Shown piece by piece: positions 56,793-64,000 of a stretch of 64,000 bases of DNA. Positions within the stretch are counted from its first letter, which is position 1. Every line of letters begins with the position of its first letter. The notes under the pieces were generated by a model that was not told the origin of the DNA, did no database searches, and saw only the letters and a program-made list of their open reading frames with translations. Source of the stretch: JAFALK01 sp036500605 (lineage in GTDB: Bacteria > Pseudomonadota > Gammaproteobacteria > Burkholderiales > Burkholderiaceae_C); the NCBI GenBank assembly GCA_036500605.1, contig DASYBU010000046.1:124001-188000 (forward strand), in the 5' to 3' direction. The translations under genes were made by a program, and so were the position numbers.

Positions 56793-57585
56793 TGTCTTCG
56801 GGACTGAACATGAAGCAGTCCACGAAGCTGAAATAGAGCGAGGCGTAGAAGGCCGTGGTGAGCCAGGTGTAGACCAGCACCAGCAGGACCTGCGCGGTCT
56901 GGATGCCGAAGGGCGAGCCGAGCAGCATGGCGGTGATCCCGAGGCAGAAGCTCAGGCCCAGCCAGCCGAGCATGCTCATGAAGAAAGCGCCGCGGTTGCG
57001 CCACAGTGCCAAGGTGCTCGAGAACAGCGACTGGGCCAGACCCTGGCCGGCCCAGTGAACCAGCGCCGGCGCGTGCCAGAAGGGGATGGACAGCACGGAG
57101 ACCCAGAGCATCAGCGTCGCCGGGCCCAGCGCCCAGGCCGGGTCGGCCACCGCCGCCATGAGCGCCTGTTCGTCCTTCGGATCCTGCTGCATGAGCGCGG
57201 CCAGATGGTCGAGCGCGCCGCCATCGGCCCATTGCGACAGCAGCAAGCCCGCCGCCATGAACAGCGCATAGATCAGGCACAGCAGCAGCTGCGTCTTGCG
57301 CCGCTCCGCCGTGAGTCGAAAGGGGGCCAGGTAGACCGCCGCGGTGGGCACATGGCCTTGCAGCACGCCGTGCGTGGCCAGCATGAAGCCGAGCGAGACC
57401 AGCGGCGGCAGCGCCAGCACGACCCACTCGAACGGCGGCGGCAGCAGGGACAGCAGCAGGCCGATCAACGGCACCACGGCATACAGCGCGGTCAGCGCCA
57501 GCGGGCGCCGGCGGTAGACCTTCAGCGCATGGCGAATCCACAGCAGGCCCTTGCGGGCCTCGACAGTTTGCAAATGAAGGGTCAT
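56782..57585 (-). CDS. BPSS1780-type integral membrane protein
   Basis: A 267-residue membrane protein with about six hydrophobic helices; the start has HLQTVEARKGLLWIRHALKVYRR-like sequence (a basic amphipathic N-terminus) and the middle contains MQQDPKDEQALMAAVADP, a soluble loop. It matches the betaproteobacterial BPSS1780 membrane-protein family, whose function is unknown. It overlaps thrB by 4 bp, so both are probably co-transcribed. Confidence 0.8.
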   Translation of the reverse strand: MTLHLQTVEARKGLLWIRHALKVYRRRPLALTALYAVVPLIGLLLSLLPPPFEWVVLALPPLVSLGFMLATHGVLQGHVPTAAVYLAPFRLTAERRKTQLLLCLIYALFMAAGLLLSQWADGGALDHLAALMQQDPKDEQALMAAVADPAWALGPATLMLWVSVLSIPFWHAPALVHWAGQGLAQSLFSSTLALWRNRGAFFMSMLGWLGLSFCLGITAMLLGSPFGIQTAQVLLVLVYTWLTTAFYASLYFSFVDCFMFSPEDIKV

Positions 57586-58580
57586 TGACTGGAAAGGGCG
57601 TGCCAGGGCGTGAGCACCCGTTCGCGCAAGATGCGCTCGAAATGCGCCGGATCGTGGGGCTTGAGCATGCTGGCCTCGCGTGGCAGGTGGAAGTCCCAGA
57701 GGCGCGAGATCCAGAAGCGCAGCGCACCGGCACGCAGCATGGCGGGCAGCAGGCGGTGTTCGGCGCCCGTCAGCGGCCGCACGCTTTCATACGCATGCAC
57801 AAAGCCTTCGGCGCGCTTTTCGTCGAGCCGGCCGCTGGCCAGGTCGATGCACCAGTCGTTCAAGCACACGGCGATGTCGAACAGAAAAGTGTCGACGCCG
57901 GCAAAGTAGAAATCGAAGAAGCCGCTGAGGCGATCGCCCACATCGGCTGTCTGCTCGAACATGACGTTGTCGCGGAACAGGTCGGCATGGATGGGGCCGC
58001 GCGGCAGGCTAGCGTAATCGGGCGAGCTGGCCAGGTGGCATTGGTATTCGAGCTCCGTGCTGATCAGCGTCGCCTGCTCGCGGCTCAGATAGGGCAGCAC
58101 GACGGGCACCGTCTCGACCCACCAGGGCAGGCCGCGCAGATTGGGCTGCTTGAGCGGGAAGTCCTGCCCGGCCTGATGCATGCGGGCGAGCTGGGCGCCG
58201 ACCTGCGCGCAATGCGCCACATCGGGCGCCAGCTCGTGGCCGCCGGCCAGTTTGTCGACGATGGCGGCGGGCTTGCCGTTCAGCTCGAACAGGATCTCGC
58301 CGTTGGCATCGGCCTTGGGATCGGGCACGGTCACGCCGCGCGCGGCCAGGTGCTGCATCAGGCGCAGATAGAAGGGCAGTTGCTCGAAGCTCAGGCGCTC
58401 GAACACGGTCAGCACGAACTCGCCGTTAGTGTCGTCAGCGCCGGCTTTGTCGGTCGTGAGGAAATAGTTGGTGTTCTCGATGCCGGCCTTGATGCCGCGC
58501 AGTTCGGTCACCTGGCCGAGGCCGAGCCGGGTGCTCAGCGCTTGGGCTTGTTCGAGGGAAACTTCAGTGAAGACGGCCAT
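57582..58580 (-). CDS. thrB: Homoserine kinase, aminoglycoside phosphotransferase type
   Basis: A 332-residue kinase that phosphorylates homoserine in threonine synthesis. It is of the APH-fold type used by many proteobacteria instead of the GHMP kinase of E. coli. Seen are GIKAGIENTNYFLTTD near the start (nucleotide loop), the catalytic HADLFRDNVMF, and FDFYFAGVDTFLFDIAV with the metal-binding Asp. Other threonine genes are not adjacent. Co-transcribed with the BPSS1780-type gene. Confidence 0.94.
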   Translation of the reverse strand: MAVFTEVSLEQAQALSTRLGLGQVTELRGIKAGIENTNYFLTTDKAGADDTNGEFVLTVFERLSFEQLPFYLRLMQHLAARGVTVPDPKADANGEILFELNGKPAAIVDKLAGGHELAPDVAHCAQVGAQLARMHQAGQDFPLKQPNLRGLPWWVETVPVVLPYLSREQATLISTELEYQCHLASSPDYASLPRGPIHADLFRDNVMFEQTADVGDRLSGFFDFYFAGVDTFLFDIAVCLNDWCIDLASGRLDEKRAEGFVHAYESVRPLTGAEHRLLPAMLRAGALRFWISRLWDFHLPREASMLKPHDPAHFERILRERVLTPWHALSSQ

Positions 58581-58607
58581 GGGACACGGCCGCGAGGCCC
58601 AGTGAAA

Positions 58608-58964
58608 TCAGAAGTCGAGCACGTGCCAGACTCGATTGCCAATCACGCCCTGAAAGGCAGAATGCCCGAATTTCGCGCCGGTTGAGGCGTCACCGACCAG
58701 AATTTCATAGTCGGGAGCCGGGATGAGCTTTGGGTGGACCATGATCCTCAACACCGTACCGCGCACACGCAGAACGTCGACCCTGGCGTTGTCATCCTCT
58801 GTGACGACATGCTCAATCTTGGGTTCGATGCCCGGCAGCTCGGGAGGTTCCTCCAACACTGTGTAGCCCGGCTGAACTGGCGGCAGCTGAGTAGGCTTGT
58901 CTTGCGCATGAGCGCAAACGGCAAAGAGTGATAGGAGAGCGATGAGGCAGCGCATGAACGCCAT
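58608..58964 (-). CDS. DUF2782 family exported protein
   Basis: A 118-residue protein with a Sec signal peptide (FMRCLIALLSLFAVCAHAQ). The mature part carries the DUF2782 pattern: EPPELPGIEPKIEHVVTEDD and RVRGTVLRIMVHPKLIPAPDYEI. Function unknown. ATG at 58964 or 58955 is possible; neither has a strong ribosome binding site. It lies between thrB and polA as in other betaproteobacteria and is divergent from polA with only about 24 bp between the starts. Confidence 0.85.
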   Translation of the reverse strand: MAFMRCLIALLSLFAVCAHAQDKPTQLPPVQPGYTVLEEPPELPGIEPKIEHVVTEDDNARVDVLRVRGTVLRIMVHPKLIPAPDYEILVGDASTGAKFGHSAFQGVIGNRVWHVLDF

Positions 58965-58987
58965 TCTAAGCTGTGACAATCACGTCC

Positions 58988-61753
58988 ATGAGTACGGTCA
59001 CAAACAAACCCATCCTGCTGCTGGTTGATGGCTCCAGCTATCTTTACCGCGCGTATCACGCCCTGCCGGATCTGCGCGGCCCCGGCGGCGTCCCCACGGG
59101 GGCTTTGCACGGCATGGTGGCGATGCTGAAGAAGCTGCGCGAGCAGGTCGGCGCCGAGCACGCGGTCTGCGTGTTTGACGCCAAGGGCCCGACCTTCCGC
59201 GATGAGTGGTACTCGGAATACAAGGCCCAGCGCGCCCCCATGCCCGACGCGCTGCGCGAGCAGATCGAGCCGATCCACGAGGTGGTCAAGCTGCTGGGCT
59301 GGCCGGTGCTGGAGGTGCCCGGGATCGAGGCCGATGACGCCATCGGCACGCTGGCCGTGGTGGGCGCGGCGGCTGGGCACGCGGTGATCGTCTCGACCGG
59401 TGACAAGGACCTGGCCCAGTTGGTGACGCCCGATGTCACGCTGATCAACACCATGAGCAACGAGTCGCTTGATGAAGCCGGCGTCATGGCCAAGTTCGGC
59501 GTACCGCCGAATCGCATCATCGACTACCTGACCTTGATGGGCGACACGGTGGATAACGTGCCTGGCGTGGAAAAGGTCGGCCCCAAGACCGCCGCCAAGT
59601 GGATTGCCGAATACGGCTCGCTCGACGGCGTGATCGCCGCCGCGGGCCAGGTCAAGGGCGTGGCCGGCGAGAACCTGCGCAAGGCGCTCGACTGGCTGCC
59701 GATGGGCCGCAAGCTGGTGACGGTGAAGCTCGATTGCGATCTCGCCGCCCATGTGCCGAACTGGCCGGTGCTCGATGCGCTTGCCTTCAAGGAGATCGAC
59801 AAGGCCGGCCTGACCGACTTCTACGCACGCTACGGTTTCAAAACTTTGCTCAAGGAAATGACCGGCGCGCTGGCTCCCGCTCCTGCAGCCGCGGCGCCTG
59901 TGACCGCATCGCTGTTCGACGAAGCGCCCGTGCAGAAGAGCGACGTGGCGCGCCACTACACGACGATCCTCGATTGGCCGACCTTCGACGCCTGGCTCGC
60001 CAAGCTGCAAGCCGCGCCCTTGAGCGCGCTCGACACCGAGACCGATTCGCTCGAGCCCATGCTGGCGCGCATCGTCGGCATCAGCTTCTCGGTCCGGGCG
60101 GGCGAGGCAGCCTACATCCCGCTGCGCCACAACGGGCCCGACGCGCCGGAGCAGTTGCCGCTTGAAGAAGTGCTGGCCAAGCTCAAGCCCTGGCTCGAAG
60201 ACGAGAAGGCGGCCAAGCTCGGCCAGAACCTCAAGTACGACACGCATGTGCTCGCGAACCACGGCATCGAGCTGCGCGGCATCCTGCACGACACCATGCT
60301 GCAGAGCTATGTGCTGGAAGCGCACAAGACCCACGGGTTGGGCGCCCTGGGCGAGCGTTACCTGGGCCGTGCCGGCGTGAGCTACGAAGACCTCTGCGGC
60401 AAAGGCGCGCAGCAGATCCCGTTTGCGCAGGTCGAGGTGGCGAAGGCCTCGGAATACTCGGCGGAAGATTCCGACATGTGCCTGCAGGTGCACGAGATCC
60501 TCTGGCCGAAAATCGAGGCGGAGCCGGGCCTGAAGTTTGTCTACGAAGCCATCGAGATGCCGACCAGTCACGGCCTGCAACGCGTGGAGCGCAACGGCGT
60601 GCTGATCGACGCGGCCAAGTTGAAGGCGCAAAGCCATGAGCTGGCGCAGCGCCTCGTCGCGATCGAGCAGGAGGCCTACGGCATTGCGGGCCAGCCCTTC
60701 AATATGGGCAGCCCCAAGCAGCTCGGCGAAATCCTCTTCGACAAGCTGGGCCTGCCCACGATCAAGAAGACCGCGACCGGCGCGCGCAGCACGGATGAAG
60801 AGGTGCTGGCCAAGCTGGCCGAGGACTATCCGCTGCCGGCCAAGATCCTCGAATACCGCGGCCTCTCCAAGCTCAAGAGCACCTACACCGACAAGCTGCC
60901 CTTGCAGATCAACGCGACGACGGGGCGCGTGCACACGACCTATTCGCAGGCCGTGGCGGTGACGGGCCGGCTGGCCAGCAATGATCCGAACTTGCAGAAC
61001 ATCCCGATTCGCACGGCGGAGGGCCGGCGCGTGCGCGAGGCCTTCATCGCCAAGCCGGGGCATGTGATCGTCAGCGCCGATTATTCGCAGATCGAGCTGC
61101 GCATCATGGCCCACATCAGCGAGGATCCGGGCCTGCTGCGCGCCTTTGGCGAAGGCATCGACGTGCACCGCGCCACGGCTTCGGAAGTGTTCGGCGTGCC
61201 GGTCGGCGAGGTGTCCACGGAACATCGCCGTTATGCCAAGACCATCAATTTCGGCCTGATCTACGGCATGGGCGTGTTCGGCCTGGCCTCGAGCCTCGGT
61301 ATCGAGCAGAAGGCGGCCAAGGATTACATCGACCGCTATTTCACGCGTTTTGCCAGCGTGCGTGACTACATGGAGCGCACCAAGGAGTTCGCGCGAACGA
61401 ACGGTTATGTCGAAACCCTCTTCGGCCGCCGCATCTACCTGCCCGAGATCATGGGCGGCAACGGCCCGCGCAAGGCCGGCGCCGAGCGCCAGGCCATCAA
61501 TGCGCCGATGCAGGGCACGGCCGCCGACCTGATCAAGCTGGCGATGCGTGCGGTGCAGGTATCGCTCGATGCGGCTTCGGCCAGGACGCGCATCGTCATG
61601 CAGGTGCACGATGAACTGGTGTTCGAGGTGCCGCAGGAGGAGCTCGACTGGATCAAGGCCGAGGTGCCCAAGCAGATGGCCGGCGTGGCCGAGCTGAAGG
61701 TGCCGCTGCTGGCCGAAGTGGGGATCGGGCCGAACTGGGACGAGGCGCATTGA
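58988..61753 (+). CDS. polA: DNA polymerase I
   Basis: A 921-residue polymerase for Okazaki-fragment processing and repair. The N-terminal 5'-3' nuclease (about 10-290) has LLVDGSSYLYRAYHAL; the 3'-5' proofreading domain is intact, with Asp 349 and Glu 351 in LDTETDSLEP; the polymerase domain has Asp 698 in DYSQIELR, the O-helix RRYAKTINFGLIYGMG, and Asp 875 in QVHDELVFEV. All three activities are expected. The ATG at 58988 is preferred over a GTG 15 bp upstream. Confidence 0.97.
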   Translation: MSTVTNKPILLLVDGSSYLYRAYHALPDLRGPGGVPTGALHGMVAMLKKLREQVGAEHAVCVFDAKGPTFRDEWYSEYKAQRAPMPDALREQIEPIHEVVKLLGWPVLEVPGIEADDAIGTLAVVGAAAGHAVIVSTGDKDLAQLVTPDVTLINTMSNESLDEAGVMAKFGVPPNRIIDYLTLMGDTVDNVPGVEKVGPKTAAKWIAEYGSLDGVIAAAGQVKGVAGENLRKALDWLPMGRKLVTVKLDCDLAAHVPNWPVLDALAFKEIDKAGLTDFYARYGFKTLLKEMTGALAPAPAAAAPVTASLFDEAPVQKSDVARHYTTILDWPTFDAWLAKLQAAPLSALDTETDSLEPMLARIVGISFSVRAGEAAYIPLRHNGPDAPEQLPLEEVLAKLKPWLEDEKAAKLGQNLKYDTHVLANHGIELRGILHDTMLQSYVLEAHKTHGLGALGERYLGRAGVSYEDLCGKGAQQIPFAQVEVAKASEYSAEDSDMCLQVHEILWPKIEAEPGLKFVYEAIEMPTSHGLQRVERNGVLIDAAKLKAQSHELAQRLVAIEQEAYGIAGQPFNMGSPKQLGEILFDKLGLPTIKKTATGARSTDEEVLAKLAEDYPLPAKILEYRGLSKLKSTYTDKLPLQINATTGRVHTTYSQAVAVTGRLASNDPNLQNIPIRTAEGRRVREAFIAKPGHVIVSADYSQIELRIMAHISEDPGLLRAFGEGIDVHRATASEVFGVPVGEVSTEHRRYAKTINFGLIYGMGVFGLASSLGIEQKAAKDYIDRYFTRFASVRDYMERTKEFARTNGYVETLFGRRIYLPEIMGGNGPRKAGAERQAINAPMQGTAADLIKLAMRAVQVSLDAASARTRIVMQVHDELVFEVPQEELDWIKAEVPKQMAGVAELKVPLLAEVGIGPNWDEAH

Positions 61754-61790
61754 AATCGGCTCCGGCACATCTCGTATAGCATCCCCGCCC

Positions 61791-63050
61791 ATGAATTGGC
61801 CCTATGAATTGCAGATCGGCTGGCGCTACACGCGAGCCGGCAAGGGGGGGCGGCGCAACCGCTTCATCTCCTTCATCTCCGGTGTTTCCATGCTGGGCAT
61901 CGCCCTGGGCGTGGCGGCACTGATCATCGTGCTCTCGGTGATGAACGGCTTCCAGAAAGAGGTGCGTGATCGCATGCTCTCGGTGGTGGCGCATGTGGAG
62001 CTGATGAATTTCCAGGGCGGCCCGCTGGCGAACTGGCAGGACACGGCCGCCAAGGCTCGCCTGAATCCGGAAGTGATTGGCACGGCGCCGTTCGTGGCGG
62101 CGCAGGCGCTGATCGCGCGCGGCGAGGACATGCGCGGCGCCATCGTGCGCGGGGTTTCGCCGGAGTACGAATCGAGCGTCACGCCGATGGCCGAAAAACT
62201 CAAGGCCGACGGCACGCTTGATCGCCTGCAGCCAGGCACCTGGGGCATCATCCTGGGCATCGAGCTGGCGCGCAACCTGGGCGTTGGCGTCGGCGACAAG
62301 ATCACCGTGGTCGCGCCCAACGGCGAGGTCACGCCGGCCGGCGTGGTGCCGCGCTTGCGGACCTTCACGGTGCAAGGCATCTTCAATGCCGGTCACTATG
62401 AATACGACTCGGGCCTCGTGCTGATCAATATCGAGGACGCGGCGAAGCTGTTCCGTACGCAGGGGCCGACGGGCGTGCAGCTGCGCCTCAAGGATGTACA
62501 GAAGGCGCGTGAAGTCGGAGGGCAATTGCAGCAGAGCATGGGCCCGGATTACCTGGTGCGCGATTGGACGCGCACCAATGCCAATTGGTTCGATGCCGTC
62601 GAGGTCGAGAAGAAGATGATGAGCATCATCCTGACGCTGATCGTGGCGGTGGCCGCCTTCAATCTGGTCTCCACGCTGGTGATGACGGTGACCGACAAGC
62701 AGGCGGACATTGCGATCCTGCGCACGCTCGGCGCAACGCCGCGCTCGATCATGGGCATCTTCATGGTGCAAGGCGCGGCGGCCGGTGTCATCGGCACGCT
62801 GGCCGGCACGCTGCTCGGTCTGCTGGCCGCCTTCAATATCGATGCCATCGTGAGCTCGATCGAATGGGCGCTGCACACCACGTTTCTGCCGGCGAGCATC
62901 TACCTGATCAGCCGCATGCCCAGCGATCCGCAAAGCGCCGATATCGTGCCGATCGTGCTGGTTTCCTTGGCCCTGGCCTTCCTGGCCACGCTGTATCCGA
63001 GCTGGCGCGCCAGCCGCGTCCAACCCGCCGAGGCGCTCCGTTATGAATGA
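61791..63050 (+). CDS. lolC: Lipoprotein-releasing system permease LolC/LolE
   Basis: A 419-residue inner-membrane protein with one N-terminal helix (SGVSMLGIALGVAALIIVLSVMN), a large periplasmic MacB-like domain (about 55-240), and three C-terminal helices with an FtsX-type arrangement (LVSTLVMTVTDKQADIAILR). It is part of the ABC transporter that detaches lipoproteins from the inner membrane for delivery to LolA. Only one permease gene is present here, so LolC and LolE roles may be combined. It overlaps lolD by 8 bp. Confidence 0.93.
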   Translation: MNWPYELQIGWRYTRAGKGGRRNRFISFISGVSMLGIALGVAALIIVLSVMNGFQKEVRDRMLSVVAHVELMNFQGGPLANWQDTAAKARLNPEVIGTAPFVAAQALIARGEDMRGAIVRGVSPEYESSVTPMAEKLKADGTLDRLQPGTWGIILGIELARNLGVGVGDKITVVAPNGEVTPAGVVPRLRTFTVQGIFNAGHYEYDSGLVLINIEDAAKLFRTQGPTGVQLRLKDVQKAREVGGQLQQSMGPDYLVRDWTRTNANWFDAVEVEKKMMSIILTLIVAVAAFNLVSTLVMTVTDKQADIAILRTLGATPRSIMGIFMVQGAAAGVIGTLAGTLLGLLAAFNIDAIVSSIEWALHTTFLPASIYLISRMPSDPQSADIVPIVLVSLALAFLATLYPSWRASRVQPAEALRYE

Positions 63051-63711
63051 TGTGGTTCTTGAAGCGCGCGGCCTGGGGCGCCGGTTTCATGACGGTGAAC
63101 TCGATGTGCGCGTTCTCTCGGGCGTGGACCTGACTGTCAAGCGCGGCCACACATTGGCCATCGTGGGCGCCTCGGGTTCGGGCAAGTCGACGCTGCTGCA
63201 TCTGCTCGGTGGCCTGGACAAGCCGAGCGAAGGTGCCGTGACCTTGATGGGCAAAACGCTTTCGAGCTTGAACGAGAAGGCGATCGGCCAGTGGCGCAAT
63301 CAGCACCTTGGCTTTGTCTACCAGTTCCACCACCTGCTGCCCGAATTCAGCGCGCTGGACAATGTGGCCATGCCGCTGCGCGTGCGCCGCATGCCGGAGG
63401 CGCAAGCGCGCGAGCAGGCTGCGGCCATGCTGGCGCGCGTGGGGCTGGCGGGGCGCGTGAAGCACCGGCCGGCTGAGCTGTCCGGTGGTGAACGTCAGCG
63501 GGTGGCGATCGCGCGTGCGCTCGTCACGCAGCCGGCCTGCGTGCTGGCCGACGAACCGACGGGCAATCTGGATCGCAGCACGGCGCAGGCCGTGTTTGAC
63601 CTGATGCTCGAACTGGCCCGCGCTCAAGGCACCGCGTTTGTGATGGTCACCCACGACGAACGGCTCGCGCAGCAATGCGAATGGCGATTGAACCTGACTG
63701 CACCGACATGA
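63043..63711 (+). CDS. lolD: Lipoprotein-releasing ABC transporter ATPase LolD
   Basis: A 222-residue ATPase with Walker A GASGSGKSTLL, Q-loop FVYQFHHLLPEF, signature LSGGERQRVAIARAL, Walker B VLADEPTGNLD and switch His in VTHDERLA. The HHLLPEF sequence after the Q-loop is typical of LolD. It drives the adjacent permease. Its stop overlaps the purU start by 4 bp. Confidence 0.95.
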   Translation: MNDVVLEARGLGRRFHDGELDVRVLSGVDLTVKRGHTLAIVGASGSGKSTLLHLLGGLDKPSEGAVTLMGKTLSSLNEKAIGQWRNQHLGFVYQFHHLLPEFSALDNVAMPLRVRRMPEAQAREQAAAMLARVGLAGRVKHRPAELSGGERQRVAIARALVTQPACVLADEPTGNLDRSTAQAVFDLMLELARAQGTAFVMVTHDERLAQQCEWRLNLTAPT

Positions 63712-64000
63712 CCTCTCGATTCATCCTCAAGCTCAGCTGTCCGGACCGTTCCGGCATCGTCCATGCGGTAACGGGTTATCTGCTCGCACAGGGCGGCAAT
63801 ATCCTGACCTCGGCACAGCATCTGGATCCGGATCACAACCGCTTCTTCATGCGCATCGAGTTCGAAACAAGCTCGGATGCGGCGCCGATGCGCGAGGCCT
63901 TCGCTCCGCTGGCCGCGCAGATGCAGATGGATTGGGAGCTCGTGGCGCGCGCCGAGAAGACTCGCGTGCTGCTGCTCGTGTCAAAGCTCGGCCACTGCCT
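63708..64000 (+). CDS. purU: Formyltetrahydrofolate deformylase, 3' end outside window
   Basis: The first 97 codons of a PurU protein, which hydrolyses 10-formyltetrahydrofolate to tetrahydrofolate and formate. The N-terminal ACT domain is complete (KLSCPDRSGIVHAVTGYLLA, then MRIEFET), and the visible end KTRVLLLVSKLGHCL is the start of the formyltransferase domain, as in E. coli PurU. The gene runs off the window. It overlaps the lolD stop by 4 bp (ATGA). Confidence 0.92.
   Translation, partial: MTSRFILKLSCPDRSGIVHAVTGYLLAQGGNILTSAQHLDPDHNRFFMRIEFETSSDAAPMREAFAPLAAQMQMDWELVARAEKTRVLLLVSKLGHC

Noticed and set aside
58748..61792. A 1014-codon open frame antisense to polA
   Set aside because: Low-complexity His/Arg/Gln-rich sequence without motifs; polA itself has every catalytic motif.

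Overview
The window is a high-GC bacterial chromosome segment. Its gene content and neighbourhoods suggest a betaproteobacterium of the order Burkholderiales: polA next to a DUF2782 gene and an aminoglycoside-kinase-type thrB, recJ coupled to a COG4255 gene, a BPSS1780-type membrane protein, xseB-ispA-dxs, and an ahpC whose peroxidatic-cysteine sequence is FTFNCPTE. This placement is inferred from protein likeness and gene order only. No rRNA, tRNA, CRISPR array, phage or plasmid backbone was seen. Coding density is very high and no stretch over 300 bases lacks a gene or a mobile element.

Layout. 1-6863: three tightly coupled signalling genes, namely a sensor fragment cut by the window edge, a BarA-like hybrid kinase, and a dual-receiver kinase. 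6916-8246: a complete IS4-family insertion sequence with 13-bp terminal repeats and a 9-bp target duplication, sitting inside a palindromic intergenic repeat. 8371-15559: accessory metabolism, with two LysR regulators, an NmrA-like reductase, an unknown small protein, and an MFS permease - CoA-transferase - HMG-CoA-lyase cassette. 15652-20772: an ArsR/SdpI-like pair, the PHP phosphoesterase rnm, a chemoreceptor and an EAL-CBS-GGDEF protein. 20905-27850: recJ with its COG4255 partner, then polyphosphate metabolism (ppk1-sixA facing ppx). 27912-32084: a Tat-exported dienelactone hydrolase, a ZIP transporter and several small genes. 32085-35398: a minus-strand operon (Rieske oxygenase, DMT exporter, sseA, universal stress protein) preceded by a possible attenuator or small RNA. 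35689-38751: xseB-ispA-dxs, which supplies isoprenoid precursors. 38779-46700: kgtP, a DUF4349 lipoprotein, divergent lysR/lysA, ahpC-ahpF with a candidate OxyR site, and rarD. 46761-51662: a MoaD/ThiS-like protein with a BNR beta-propeller, a CocE-type esterase, truC and ychJ. 51685-64000: uvrD, an M1 aminopeptidase, thrB, polA, lolC-lolD and the start of purU.

How the genes fit together. Most of the right half is housekeeping: DNA repair and replication (recJ, xseB, uvrD, polA), isoprenoids (ispA, dxs), amino acids (lysA, thrB), lipoprotein export (lolCD) and peroxide defence (ahpCF). The left third is richer in sensing and accessory genes. At least three copies of one palindromic intergenic repeat family occur (one split by the insertion sequence), plus a second unrelated palindromic repeat between sixA and ppx.

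No clear defence island or wholly new system was recognised. The best leads for something undescribed are the MoaD-like/BNR-propeller pair, the leader terminator of the Rieske operon, the three-gene phosphorelay block, and the dispersed palindromic repeat targeted by the insertion sequence.
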